This document shows, in pieces, positions 1 through 9,100 of a stretch of DNA of 64,000 bases. The translations under genes and the position numbers were made by a program. The stretch covers positions 62,001 through 126,000 of the forward strand of contig DJHS01000054.1 in assembly GCA_002433235.1 (NCBI GenBank). Direction: 5' to 3'. Position 1 is the stretch's first letter, and the number at the start of each line of letters is the position of its first letter. This stretch comes from UBA6614 sp002433235. GTDB lineage: Bacteria > Verrucomicrobiota > Verrucomicrobiia > Limisphaerales > UBA1100. Below the pieces are notes generated by a model. It did no database searches, was not told where the DNA came from, and worked only from the letters and a program-made list of their open reading frames with translations.

Positions 1-198
1 CCCCGTCTCCGCGACGGCCTCGGCGACGCTGTCGTAGATGGGCACGGTTTCGGCAAACGTTTGCCCGCCCTTGCCGGGAGTGACGCCGGCGACGAGTTGC
101 GAGCCGTAGTCGAGGCTCAGTTGGGCATGGCGTCCGCCGAAACCGCCGGTGATGCCTTGGACGATGAACTTGGTGTCAGGTTTTACGAGAATGGACAT
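1..198 (-). CDS. sucD: Succinyl-CoA ligase alpha subunit (5' part only)
   Basis: The first 66 codons of the alpha subunit are present, and the gene runs off the left edge of the window. The minus-strand translation begins MSILVKPDTKFIVQG and contains VAGVTPGKGGQTF, the CoA-binding Rossmann-type start typical of SucD. The enzyme interconverts succinyl-CoA and succinate with ADP or GDP phosphorylation in the TCA cycle. The start codon lies 4 bases after the sucC stop, so the two subunits are co-transcribed in the usual sucC-sucD order. The partner histidine and the rest of the protein are outside the window. Confidence 0.93.
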   Translation of the reverse strand, partial: MSILVKPDTKFIVQGITGGFGGRHAQLSLDYGSQLVAGVTPGKGGQTFAETVPIYDSVAEAVAETG

Positions 199-202
199 GG
201 CG

Positions 203-1405
203 TTACTTGGCGGCTTCGACTGATTTTTGCGCGGCCTCGGCCATTGTGCCGGCGGTGATGATGGAGATGCCGGACTCGGCCAGGGTTTCGCGTCCGGCGT
301 CGACGTTGTTGCCCTCGAGACGAACGACGAGCGGGAGCTTGAGGTCGGTTTCCTGGGCGGCAGCCACGACGCCCTCGGCGATGGTGTTGCAGTTCATGAT
401 GCCGCCGAAAATGTTGACGAGGATCGCCTCGACGGCGGGATCGCTGAGGATTATCTCGAAGGCGGCTTTGACCTGTTCCTGCGTGGCGCCGCCGCCGACG
501 TCGAGGAAGTTGGCTGGTTCGCCGCCGTAATGCTTGATGGCGTCCATCGTGGACATCGCCAGCCCGGCGCCGTTGACAAGGCAGGCGATGTTGCCGTCGA
601 GCTTGATGTAGTTGAGGTCAAACTTGCCTGCCTCAACCTCCAGCGGATCCTCTTCGGACAGGTCGCGCATCTCGGCGATGTCCTTGTGGCGAAACATCGC
701 GTTGGAGTCGATGGACATTTTCGCATCCAGCGCCACCACCGACTCGGTTCCGTCGTCGTTGGCGATGAGCGCCATCGGGTTCACCTCCACCATCGAGGCA
801 TCGCACTCAGCCCACGTGCGGTACAAATTCTGCAGCAACCGCGCGCACTGCCCGATGAGCTTGCCGCGCAATCCGAGGGCAATCGCGATCTTGCGCCCCT
901 GAAACGACTGCATGCCCAAATCGGGATCAATCGTCTCCTTAAAAATCTTCTCCGGCGTCGCCTCCGCCACCTCCTCGATGTTCACGCCGCCTTCCGCGCT
1001 CGCCATCAAGATCGGCCGTCCCTGCGCGCGGTCCAGCAACACCGCCACATAATATTCGCTTTTAATATCCTGCGCCGAGGTGATCAGCAACCGGTTCACC
1101 TGCTTGCCCTCTTCACCCGTTTGCTTCGTCACCAACACATTGCCAAACATCGCCTCCGCCTTGGCAAATGCATCCTCCGCCGAATCCGCCAAATGCACCC
1201 CGCCCTGAAAGCCATCCTTAAACGTCCCTTTCCCCCGGCCGCCGGCGTGGATTTGGCTTTTGACAACCACGCGGCTATTGCCCTCGGCAAAGAGTTTCTC
1301 AATCGCCGCCTTGGCTTCATCCAGCGAAGTGGCCGGCTCGCCGGCGGGCACGGCCACCCCGTGGCGCCGCATCAATTCCTTGGCCTGATATTCGTGCAGA
1401 TTCAT
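203..1405 (-). CDS. sucC: Succinyl-CoA ligase (ADP-forming) beta subunit
   Basis: The 400-residue product has the normal family length. It opens with the invariant MNLHEYQAKEL, followed by the ATP-grasp signature HAGGRGKG (about residues 53-60) and a C-terminal ligase domain with LDVGGGAT and NIFGGIMNC. It binds the nucleotide and forms a heterodimer or heterotetramer with SucD in the cytoplasmic TCA cycle. The conserved N-terminus fixes the start at 1405. An intrinsic-terminator-like hairpin and its U-run end only 2 bases before that ATG, so no free Shine-Dalgarno is available unless the hairpin is open. gltA lies just upstream on the same strand. Confidence 0.97.
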   Translation of the reverse strand: MNLHEYQAKELMRRHGVAVPAGEPATSLDEAKAAIEKLFAEGNSRVVVKSQIHAGGRGKGTFKDGFQGGVHLADSAEDAFAKAEAMFGNVLVTKQTGEEGKQVNRLLITSAQDIKSEYYVAVLLDRAQGRPILMASAEGGVNIEEVAEATPEKIFKETIDPDLGMQSFQGRKIAIALGLRGKLIGQCARLLQNLYRTWAECDASMVEVNPMALIANDDGTESVVALDAKMSIDSNAMFRHKDIAEMRDLSEEDPLEVEAGKFDLNYIKLDGNIACLVNGAGLAMSTMDAIKHYGGEPANFLDVGGGATQEQVKAAFEIILSDPAVEAILVNIFGGIMNCNTIAEGVVAAAQETDLKLPLVVRLEGNNVDAGRETLAESGISIITAGTMAEAAQKSVEAAK

Positions 1406-1407
1406 AT

Positions 1408-1446
1408 AAAAAAACCGGTGCCCCTGCTATGCGGCAAGGGCACCGG
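1408..1446 (-). terminator. Intrinsic terminator after gltA, abutting the sucC start
   Basis: A perfect 9-bp inverted repeat, CCGGTGCCC (1415-1423) and GGGCACCGG (1438-1446), is followed on the minus strand by seven U residues (1414-1408). It sits in the 63-base gap between gltA (stop at 1469) and sucC (ATG at 1405). The strong GC stem plus U-run is a classic Rho-independent terminator. Its position means it would either separate gltA from sucCD or act as an attenuator. Confidence 0.8.
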
Positions 1447-1468
1447 GCGTTCAAGTAATTTGTGGTGT

Positions 1469-2611
1469 TTAACGATTCTCCACCGGCACCCACTCGAGGC
1501 CCTCGTCGCCGGCATACTCGGCCTTGGGGCGGATGAGGCGGTTGCCGTCGAGGTGCTCGAGGATGTGCGCCGTCCAGCCCGCCGTGCGCGCGATGGCGAA
1601 GATGGGCGTGAACAGGTCGGTCGGGATGCCGAGGCTGTAGTAGACGGTGGCGGAGTAGAAGTCCACATTGGCGTTGAGGTTCTTCTTTTCCTTCATCAAC
1701 TCGGCGATGCGCTCGCTCATGTCGATCCACTTGGTCTCGCCCAGCTCGTTGGTGAGCTTTTGCGCCATGCGCTTGAGGTGCGGTGCGCGCGGGTCCAGCG
1801 TGGTGTACACGCGGTGGCCGATGCCCATGATGCGGCGTTTGTTGGCCAGGCAATCCTCAACGTAGGCGTCCACCTTGTCGACCTCGCCGATCTCGTGGAG
1901 CATCTTGATGACGCCCTCGTTGGCGCCGCCGTGCAACGGGCCCTTGAGGGTGCCGATGGCACTGGTGATGGCGCTGTAAACGTCGCTCAGCGTCGCGATG
2001 GTCACGCGGCTGCTGAAGGTGCTGGCATTGAAGCCGTGGTCGGCGTGCAGGATGTAGCAGATGTCGATGGTGCGCTCCATGTCGGCGCTGGGCTTCTCGC
2101 CATTGATCAGCCACAGAAAGTTGGCCGCCTCGCCCAGCTCGGGATCGCTCGCGAGGATCTCCTTGCCCTGGCGGTTGCGGTGGAAGGCCGCGATGAGCAC
2201 GGGCACCTGCGCGATGAGATTCAGGCTCTTGGTGCGCGCGCCGTCAAGGTCGTCGCCGGTCTCGGGATTGTCATCGTAACAACCCAGCGCGCTGACGGCG
2301 GTGCGCAGTGCGTGCATCGGCTGCGTGTCGGCCGGCAGGCCCTTGATCAGCTCGACCACGCCCGCGGGGATTTCGCGCCGCGAGGCGAGGTCTTGCTTCA
2401 GCGCCGCCAGTTCGTCGGCGTTGGGCAGCCGCTTGTGGTAAAGCAGATAGACAACTTCCTCGTACGTCGCGTTTTCCGCGAGGTCATTGATATTGTAGCC
2501 GCAGTAAATCAGCTCGCCGATGTCGCCGCGCACGTCGCTGAGGTACGTGTTCGCCGCGACCACTCCGGCCATGCCTTTGTCGATTTGTTGGGTGGATTCA
2601 CTCATAGTCAT
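1469..2611 (-). CDS. gltA: Citrate synthase
   Basis: This enzyme condenses oxaloacetate and acetyl-CoA to citrate. The 380-residue product has the length of short-type citrate/2-methylcitrate synthases. The active-site segments are visible: LHADHGFN (about 188-195), GPLHGGAN (about 224-231, catalytic His) and GIGHRVYT (about 263-270, second catalytic His), followed by ARTAGWTAHILEHL. I chose the ATG at 2611 (MTMSESTQQ), which has an AAGGG about 8 bases upstream. The open frame extends to 2671, but the extra 20 residues look non-native, and an ATG at 2605 is also possible. Placement before sucCD supports a TCA role. 2-methylcitrate synthase activity cannot be excluded from sequence alone. Confidence 0.95.
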   Translation of the reverse strand: MTMSESTQQIDKGMAGVVAANTYLSDVRGDIGELIYCGYNINDLAENATYEEVVYLLYHKRLPNADELAALKQDLASRREIPAGVVELIKGLPADTQPMHALRTAVSALGCYDDNPETGDDLDGARTKSLNLIAQVPVLIAAFHRNRQGKEILASDPELGEAANFLWLINGEKPSADMERTIDICYILHADHGFNASTFSSRVTIATLSDVYSAITSAIGTLKGPLHGGANEGVIKMLHEIGEVDKVDAYVEDCLANKRRIMGIGHRVYTTLDPRAPHLKRMAQKLTNELGETKWIDMSERIAELMKEKKNLNANVDFYSATVYYSLGIPTDLFTPIFAIARTAGWTAHILEHLDGNRLIRPKAEYAGDEGLEWVPVENR

Positions 2612-2725
2612 GGCGATTGCCCTTGTGTAAAATTGGATAAGGGACGGGCAATCTAGGGATACCGCGGCCATGAGTCAAGTTTTTGGGCGTGACGAATCTG
2701 CCGCACTCCTCCCACATTCCACCCC

Positions 2726-3529
2726 ATGGCGGACGCCACACAATCCATCGGCATCTTTGACTCCGGCATTGGCGGCCTTACTGTGGTACGGCAAGTCCGT
2801 CGTCTGTTGCCCTCCGAACATCTGGTGTATCTGGGAGACACGGCTCGTGTGCCGTACGGCACAAAATCCGCCGAGACAGTCACGCGCTTTGCCTGCGAGG
2901 ACGCTGAATTCTTGGCGAAACACAATGTCAAGGCTCTGGTGGTTGCGTGCAATAGCGCCAGTGCCACCGCCCTGTCTGAGTTGGAAAGGCGGTTTTCGAT
3001 GCCTGTGTTTGGAGTGATCTCGCCCGGGGCCATTGCCGCCATCGAGCGGACGAGCACGGGCCGTATCGGCGTGATTGGCACCGCTGCAACCATCCGCAGC
3101 CAAGCTTATCATCGTGCCATCGTTGCCCTCAAGCCGGATGCACAGGTTCATGCCCGTCCGTGTCCACTGTTGGTTCCTTTGGCCGAGGAGGGCTGGCAGC
3201 AACATGAGGTGACGGGTTCGGTTTTAAAGGAATACTTAGCGCCTCTTCTCGCTCAAAAAATCGATACGCTGGTCTTGGGTTGCACACATTATCCTATCCT
3301 GAAACAGGCCATAGCCGATACTGTTGGCGAGACTGTTTTTCTGGTGGATTCCGCCGAAAGCTGTGCCCAGTTCATTCAACGTGAACTGGAACGGTTGGGA
3401 TTGCTTAACGAACAGGGTGGGCAGGGCAACCTGCGGCTTTTTTTTACGGACGCGGTCCCCAAGTTTTCTGAACTGGGAGTCCAATTCCTTGGGCAGCCCG
3501 CGGAGGTCGAACAGGTGAGCCTTCTTTAA
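2726..3529 (+). CDS. murI: Glutamate racemase
   Basis: This enzyme converts L-glutamate to D-glutamate for the peptidoglycan stem peptide, the substrate of MurD encoded downstream. The 267-residue product begins with IGIFDSGIGGLTV. It has both catalytic cysteines in their expected contexts: VVACNSASA (Cys75) and LGCTHYP (Cys186). It is divergently oriented from gltA across a 114-base gap that presumably holds both promoters. Its stop codon overlaps that of the convergent reductase gene by 3 bases, and no terminator is visible between them. Confidence 0.96.
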   Translation: MADATQSIGIFDSGIGGLTVVRQVRRLLPSEHLVYLGDTARVPYGTKSAETVTRFACEDAEFLAKHNVKALVVACNSASATALSELERRFSMPVFGVISPGAIAAIERTSTGRIGVIGTAATIRSQAYHRAIVALKPDAQVHARPCPLLVPLAEEGWQQHEVTGSVLKEYLAPLLAQKIDTLVLGCTHYPILKQAIADTVGETVFLVDSAESCAQFIQRELERLGLLNEQGGQGNLRLFFTDAVPKFSELGVQFLGQPAEVEQVSLL

Positions 3530-4212
3530 TCTGTACGATATACCAAAAACACCTCGCCGCTTGCGGGGCGCATTGATTTCAATTTGAACTGTCGGGCGTC
3601 CATGAGGCTTTCGGCAATCGGGCTGTCGGCGATGGTCGGGGCTGATTTGCCGGACATGATCTTGGGGCAAATGGTCAGGTTAATTTCATCAACCAATCCC
3701 GCAGCTAGCAGGGTGCCGTTCAATTGACCGCCGCCTTCACAAAGGAGTCGCTTGACGCCATTTTCAACTCGCAACCAGTTCAAAGCCTTGCGCATGTCAA
3801 TTTTGCTGCGTCCAAATTCACAAACTTCGGCGGCGGTTTCGGCGAGAGTATGTCGGCGCGCCCGATGCATTTGTTTGGTCGTGAGGACAATGATGGGGGC
3901 TCCGGGGGAACGGAAAATCTTTGCCTTGGGGTTTAGTCGTCCGGAACCGCTTGCTAAGATTCGCAGGGGGGCGTCGGAGAGTCCCCTTGCCGCCCTTATT
4001 TCAGAATACTGGCGAGAACCGGGGCCAAGGGTGATATCCGGTTGAGCATTTATAGTGCCTGCACCGGTCATCACGGCATCAACAGTGGCGCGCAATGAAA
4101 GCAGATGGCCAAAGTCTCGGCGGCTGCCCAGCTTGGTTACGGCGCGGTTTGCCGAGGCGATTTTACCATCGGCGGTCATGGCCATGTTGATGAGGACGAA
4201 GGGGCGGATCAC
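3526..4212 (-). CDS. RibD C-terminal-type pyrimidine reductase family protein
   Basis: The 228-residue protein matches the RibD C-terminal (dihydrofolate-reductase-like) fold. It opens RPFVLINMAMTADGKIA, has a central VMTGAGTI and ends with CEGGGQLNGTLLAAGLVDEI. Family members reduce diaminohydroxyphosphoribosylamino-pyrimidine with NADPH in riboflavin synthesis, but many stand-alone copies have untested substrates. No deaminase domain is attached. It starts with GTG at 4212, overlapping the queA stop by 4 bases, so it is translationally coupled to queA. The assignment to riboflavin biosynthesis is inference; the family assignment is solid. Confidence 0.85.
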   Translation of the reverse strand: MIRPFVLINMAMTADGKIASANRAVTKLGSRRDFGHLLSLRATVDAVMTGAGTINAQPDITLGPGSRQYSEIRAARGLSDAPLRILASGSGRLNPKAKIFRSPGAPIIVLTTKQMHRARRHTLAETAAEVCEFGRSKIDMRKALNWLRVENGVKRLLCEGGGQLNGTLLAAGLVDEINLTICPKIMSGKSAPTIADSPIAESLMDARQFKLKSMRPASGEVFLVYRTD

Positions 4213-5285
4213 TGTATAAACATGGCATCGCCGTAGCTGAAGAAGCGATATTTTTTGCGGATAGCGGTGGCGTAGGTGGCTAGGATGGTTTCGCGGCCGT
4301 GAAGTTGGCCGGGGGTGGCGAAGGCACTTATCAGCATAAGGAGGGTCGACTGGGGAAGGTGGAAATTAGTGATCAAGGCGTCGACGGCATGAAACTCGCT
4401 GGGTGGATAAATGAATATCCTCGTCCGACCCGTGGCTGGCCCGAAGGTCGCATGGCTGCGTGCGAGAGATTCGAGAACGCGGAGGGAGGTGGTTCCGACG
4501 GCAATGATGCGGCGGTGGTCGCGGCGTGCCTTGTTAAGAATAGCCGCGGTGGGGCCAGAAAGTGTATAGCGTTCCTCATGCATTCGATGGTCCTGAATGC
4601 GCGAGGCTTTGACGGGGGAAAAGGTGCCGAGTCCGACGTGAAGTGTGAGTGTACACGGGATGACGCCTCTACGACGTAGTTTGTTTAGGAGAGCAGGAGT
4701 AAAGTGGAGTCCGGCCGTGGGAGCGGCAACGGATCCGGGGGATTGGGCAAAGACGGTTTGGTAGCGGGCAAGGTCGGCGGGGCGGCTGCCTGAGGGGCGT
4801 CGTATGTAGGGAGGCAAAGGAGGCTCGCCAATCTGTTCCAAGATTGGATGAATGTTTTTGCTGAACTGAATGCGGGCGTGACCTTCCACGCTTTTCCCGG
4901 TGATGATTGCGGTGGTGCCAGTGGACTTACGTCGGTGATCACAAATTTCGATCTCCATCCCAATTTTCAGTCGCTTGCTGGGGCGAAGGAGGGCCCACCA
5001 GTCGTTCTCGGTGTTTTCCTCCAGCAACAGCAATTCGATCCGAGCACCTGTGAGTTTTCTGGCGCGGAGCCGGGCAGGAATAACGCGGGAATCGTTCATA
5101 ACCAATACATCCCCGGGATGGAGCAAAGACGGGAGATCACGAAATTGGTGGTGGGAAACAGTTCCCGTGACCCGGTCAAGCGACAGTAATTGCGAAGCGT
5201 CCCGCTGTCTTGACGGGGTTTGTGCAATCAGGGCGGGGGGGAGGGTGTAATCAAAATCGGCAGTTTTCAGGAGGGGCAGAGCCAC
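4209..5285 (-). CDS. queA: tRNA preQ1 ribosyltransferase-isomerase
   Basis: QueA transfers the ribosyl part of S-adenosylmethionine to preQ1 in tRNA, giving epoxyqueuosine. The 358-residue protein shows family hallmarks: FDYTLPPALIAQTP at the start, GDVLVMNDSRVIPARL, APTAGLHFT, HVGLGTF and GTTSLRVLES. Its start faces the mraZ promoter region across a 173-base divergent, AT-rich intergenic stretch. The downstream reductase overlaps it by GTGA. No other queuosine genes lie in the window. Confidence 0.96.
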   Translation of the reverse strand: MALPLLKTADFDYTLPPALIAQTPSRQRDASQLLSLDRVTGTVSHHQFRDLPSLLHPGDVLVMNDSRVIPARLRARKLTGARIELLLLEENTENDWWALLRPSKRLKIGMEIEICDHRRKSTGTTAIITGKSVEGHARIQFSKNIHPILEQIGEPPLPPYIRRPSGSRPADLARYQTVFAQSPGSVAAPTAGLHFTPALLNKLRRRGVIPCTLTLHVGLGTFSPVKASRIQDHRMHEERYTLSGPTAAILNKARRDHRRIIAVGTTSLRVLESLARSHATFGPATGRTRIFIYPPSEFHAVDALITNFHLPQSTLLMLISAFATPGQLHGRETILATYATAIRKKYRFFSYGDAMFIQ

Positions 5286-5383
5286 AGGGCGGATTCTAGA
5301 GGGGGAAGAAACCAGAATGCGAGTTTTCTGTGAATAGTGTGAATAAAGCTGGAAAAAACCCCTTTAAATGGTCATTTTTGTGG

Positions 5384-5411
5384 TTGACCTATGTGAATAA
5401 ATATAAATAAA
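5384..5411 (+). promoter_or_regulatory. Putative sigma-70 promoter of mraZ and the dcw cluster
   Basis: TTGACC (5384-5389) is followed 16 bases later by AATAAA (5406-5411) in a strongly AT-rich stretch, the only such stretch between queA and mraZ. This fits a -35/-10 pair whose transcript would begin inside the MraZ repeat array. The -10 match is imperfect, so the call rests mostly on position and composition. Confidence 0.4.
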
Positions 5412-5436
5412 GTGTTGCGTTGTGTGGCGAAGTGGG
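5411..5436 (+). promoter_or_regulatory. Putative MraZ operator (10-bp direct repeats)
   Basis: Three short direct repeats, GTGT (5412), GTGT (5422) and GTGG (5432), lie exactly 10 bp apart, with a weaker GTGC at 5443. They occur just downstream of the probable -10 and upstream of the mraZ ATG. MraZ proteins in other bacteria bind tandem G/T-rich repeats of helical-turn spacing in their own promoter and repress the dcw operon, so this layout is what autoregulation would need. Confidence 0.55.
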
Positions 5437-5458
5437 TTAATAGTGCAGCACGCGATCG

Positions 5459-5923
5459 ATGTCGGAATATGGCACAAATACGCCTGTGTATTACAATTCA
5501 CTCTATCGACATGGAGTGGACGGGAAGCGGCGTGTTCAGGTGCCTGCGAAGTGGCGGCCAACGGAAAAGGGGTTTGAATTCACCATGATGGTTTGGCCGA
5601 AATCAAAACAAGGGACTTGTTTGCGGGTGTTGCCTCCCGGGCAAATGGCAAAGCTAATGGGTGATATTGATGCCATGGGAAATGATGACCCGAACAAGGT
5701 TTTGCTCAAACGATTTATTGGAAGCGAATCGGTGCAGGTTGCCTTGGATAAGGCTGGCCGCATTTGCCTCCCCGAGGAAATGGCGGCCAAAGCCGGAATA
5801 GTGGAGGAAGCGGTGCTGGTAGGTTTGCTGGATCGGTTTGAGATTTGGCAGCCGGGCCGTTATGAGGCGGTGGCTGAATCCGACCGAATGATGGCTTCGG
5901 AGGCTTTTCGGATGATGGAATAA
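5459..5923 (+). CDS. mraZ: Transcriptional regulator MraZ
   Basis: MraZ is the DNA-binding regulator that normally heads dcw clusters. The 154-residue protein carries two AbrB/SpoVT-like boxes: HGVDGKRRVQVPAKWR (about 19-34) and the second-half equivalent ALDKAGRICLPEEMAAKAG. About 16 residues precede the first box, somewhat longer than usual. No good Shine-Dalgarno precedes the ATG at 5459. A 10-bp repeat array lies 23-48 bases upstream. Unusually, the next gene is not rsmH but a large secreted protein preceded by a structured leader. Confidence 0.93.
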   Translation: MSEYGTNTPVYYNSLYRHGVDGKRRVQVPAKWRPTEKGFEFTMMVWPKSKQGTCLRVLPPGQMAKLMGDIDAMGNDDPNKVLLKRFIGSESVQVALDKAGRICLPEEMAAKAGIVEEAVLVGLLDRFEIWQPGRYEAVAESDRMMASEAFRMME

Positions 5924-6040
5924 ATCGAGAGCGACAGAAAATGCAGCTTGCGAAACATCATCAAGGGATTTTTACGACAGAGCCAAGGGGGTGCGCGGCT
6001 GCCCTGCCATTCGGTGGGTTGGCCGCGTCTTATGATACCA

Positions 6041-6148
6041 ACAAAGCCGGTCGGTGAGCCGTTGTGCAAGGCAGCGGCTGCCGGCCGGTCTTTGTGGGTA
6101 AAACCCGGGGGGCTGTGTACAAGGACACGCCCGACGGATCCAGGAGAC
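6041..6148 (+). promoter_or_regulatory. Structured 5' leader of the large secreted-protein gene
   Basis: The 225 bases between mraZ and the next gene are GC-rich and can fold into consecutive hairpins. The first pairs ACAAAGCCGGTCGG (6041-6054) with CCGGCCGGTCTTTGT (6081-6095), with an inner AGCCG/CGGCT stem (6057-6061 with 6075-6079). A second pairs GGC-GTGT (6111-6118, one bulge) with ACACGCC (6125-6131). A clean AGGAG (6142-6146) follows, 2 bases before the ATG at 6149. The region could be a cis-regulatory RNA. I could not match it to a known riboswitch class. Confidence 0.4.
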
Positions 6149-9100
6149 ATGAAATGGAACGGGCGAAAGAGGCCGCTTTTGGCCTTGTGCGCGGCGTTGC
6201 TGCTAGGCGGCGGCGTTGAGGGCGGCGCGTTCTCGCTGATTGGCCCCGTAAACCCTGGCACGCCTGCGGTGGCCATTAATAATGCCAATTACTATTCATT
6301 TCCTCCCCCAGGGACAGTTTTCCCGCCAGGTGTTAACACCCCTCCGAATGGAACTCAGCAACAGGGGTATCTCAATCATTTTGATCCGATGGGCTGGCCT
6401 GTCCCAATCAAGCAGTTTTATCGGTGGAACTTTCCTGAGTTGACGTATGCCTTTGACAGCACCTTCGTGCATCATTTCGGGCACAATGGGATGCAGGCCA
6501 TACACAGTGCCTTCGAGGTATTGAATGATTTTTTTCAGCCACAGGATGGCAGTTATAGTGGAGTCAGCGCCCTGAACCTGATTGAGGAATACGATAAGCA
6601 CTATGCAACCTGGAAATTCAATCCATCCGCCAATGTAAACAATATTGTGGACATGGAGACCATGACGCTTGGCCTCCTGGTGAATCACTTGGGGCTGGGC
6701 AATCCGCATCGTCACTGTTTCACCATTCGGGATATCCTGAGTTATAATCCGGGCGCTTCCACCGGCAACTTCCAGATCGCCATACGAAATTACGACCCCT
6801 TTACATATCATCCGAGCAGGGTAATTAACGGTGTGACTTATAGTTATTTTATATACAGCGGGGTAATTGGCACCCCGACTGTGGTGGATGCCATTGAGTA
6901 TGCGATTAGCAGTGACTATGAATACAGTGCGGTGGCCGGCATTCGGGATGTAATCAATTTTCCAAATGCATTGCCTTGGCCGATGATTGCGCCAACAGTT
7001 TTTCGGACACCGGGTGTGTATTTTGCGCCGGACGATCCTTTGAACAAGCCCGCTCCGCAAAACGTGACTAGGCAGGTTCGCTCGCAGCCAAGGCATACGC
7101 TGACGTTCGACGACGCAGGAGGATTGCGATATCTTTACCGTACAAACAATATCGTGTGGGAAACATATGATGCCACGGTGCAGCGTATTGAGGTGCCCAA
7201 CATGAACCCCCAGAAAAGCGGCATTCCCAACGCTAATTGGCCATTCAATAATTTCGCGCTGCGGACATTTGCGGGCGGTGCCGCAAATGCCATAACACCC
7301 ATTCATCCGGCAGGCGTTCTTCGCCCGCAGCCGGTGGCCGCGGCTTTTCCGGCTGCTGCTGCGAGGTCTGGTTTGCGTGGGGGTATAGATAAAATCCAAT
7401 TCACATATCAGCCCTACGATTCACTTTTGGGAACCCTGTATCGTTCGAAGACGACCGTCTGGACGGATGTGTTTGTGACAAACACTTTACCATCAGATGT
7501 GCCCCAGGCTGATCCCCCATATTTTGCCCAGAAAGTGGGGAGGACGAGAGCTATTCCGGACATTGTTTTCATTGCAGATGATTTGAGTTTGGGTGCGGCG
7601 GGTGCATTGCCCGTTATTCAAATTCCTGGGCCGGGTATTGATTGGGACGGTTCCCAAATTGCAAATAATTCACAGCAGGGTGTTACCAGTCAAATGCTTG
7701 GACCCGGGGTGATTGAGCCTCCTGGGGCAACGCCTATTCGGTATTTTTTTACAACACGCGCGCCATTTAATTCGGTGATATGGACTGGTGAGCCGGGGCT
7801 GGAGGGTAACTTTATTACCCAATTTCAATGGGGTTGGATTACAAACACGGGGCCGAACGATTATATAAAATTCCCGGAAACGGACAAGACACAGGTGGAA
7901 TCCATTGTTGGTCCGTCGGGAACGCCTCCAAAGGTGACCCGCATCACGGTATATGATGCGCTGGGCCTGAACTTTCAGCCTGTCCCCTTTGACATCGACA
8001 GGTCGCGCGATACAATCACAATTTATGGACAACGGCTAGATTCAGTGACTTCGATAAAAATTCTCGATCATGACACGATAGTGGACGGCAATTATGTGAC
8101 GTTGGAAACAATTGAGGCGCGTCCATACATTCTTAGTGACCAGCAGATTATAATTCCACCTGGCACCTTGGGGCATAAATCAGTCAGTCCATCAACGGGC
8201 ACAACGGGTTATCGGAAGATCGTCTTGGTTAATTCAAAGGGTGAAAGCGAGGCCGCTTTTTTATATGTCGTTCGGGATGGGCGTCCAATAATAAACAGTA
8301 CGCAGTTTGATGGTTTGCCGTTGAATACCAGCAAGAGCCTGATTCTCCAAGGAAGCGGATTCAAGCTGAGTGGGGGGGATGTTAATCAGTTGTGGTTCTT
8401 TGATGACAGTAACAGTTCTAACTATAATCTGGAGCCGGGTAGTGCGCCGGGAGCATTTCCGGACCCGATTGCGATTCTGGATATCAATTCATCAAACACT
8501 TCGTTTGCGTCAACAACTGGTGTGCCGGTGAATTATTCGGACATTGTCGTGACCGACACGATGATTTACCTGCCGCCAAATATCTTGAGCGACGGAAATT
8601 ATACGTACACTACAAGCGGGTTTGGTTCTATGGGGCTGGGAACGGTCATGGGACGCAGTGATGGCAATAATACAAGTATTGCCGTGGATGCCTTCACGCG
8701 ACAGGTCAGGCTGGTTTTCAATCCGGACGACAATGGGTTGCCCAATGCGAACGTGAATATCAGCCCGCCTCGCGCGTTATCGCAGGCGTACACACATTTG
8801 GGAGTGGGTGGAGACAGGAACAGTACTGTTTCCGGGTATCCTTTGGTGACGCCAAATATTGTTGAGGTGTTTACCTCGGCGGCAATTCCTGGTGTACCCG
8901 CCACTCCGGATGATGCGAACAGGACTTGGATTCGGGGCAACGATGCCGATGTGTTGACCATTCGGGGAACCGGATTGGACTTGGCTTTGTCCGTGGAATT
9001 TGTCGATGGCAATGGGAACCCGATTCTGTCCACTGATCCGGCTACGGGTTTGCCGCCGCAACCAATCAGCTTGCGTGATGCTGCGGAGCCCAGTTCATTG

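Noticed and set aside
227..2656. An 809-codon open frame on the plus strand
   Set aside because: It lies antisense to sucC and gltA, whose proteins are unmistakable. The translation is low-complexity (Val, Ala, Gly, Asp, Arg rich) and is explained by codon bias in a GC-rich genome.
6010..6100. Possible cyclic-di-GMP-I (GEMM) riboswitch
   Set aside because: Only a CAAAGCC segment and a GGCAGC stem resemble the consensus. The AGGGCAAACC segment and GAAA tetraloop helix are missing, so I report only an unclassified structured leader.
6400..6730. Metalloprotease-like N-terminal region in the large secreted protein
   Set aside because: No HExxH or other complete metal-binding motif is present, so a protease call is not supported.
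6296..7399. A 367-codon minus-strand frame inside the large secreted-protein gene
   Set aside because: The plus-strand protein has a signal peptide, ribosome-binding site and domain-like structure, while the antisense translation has none of these.
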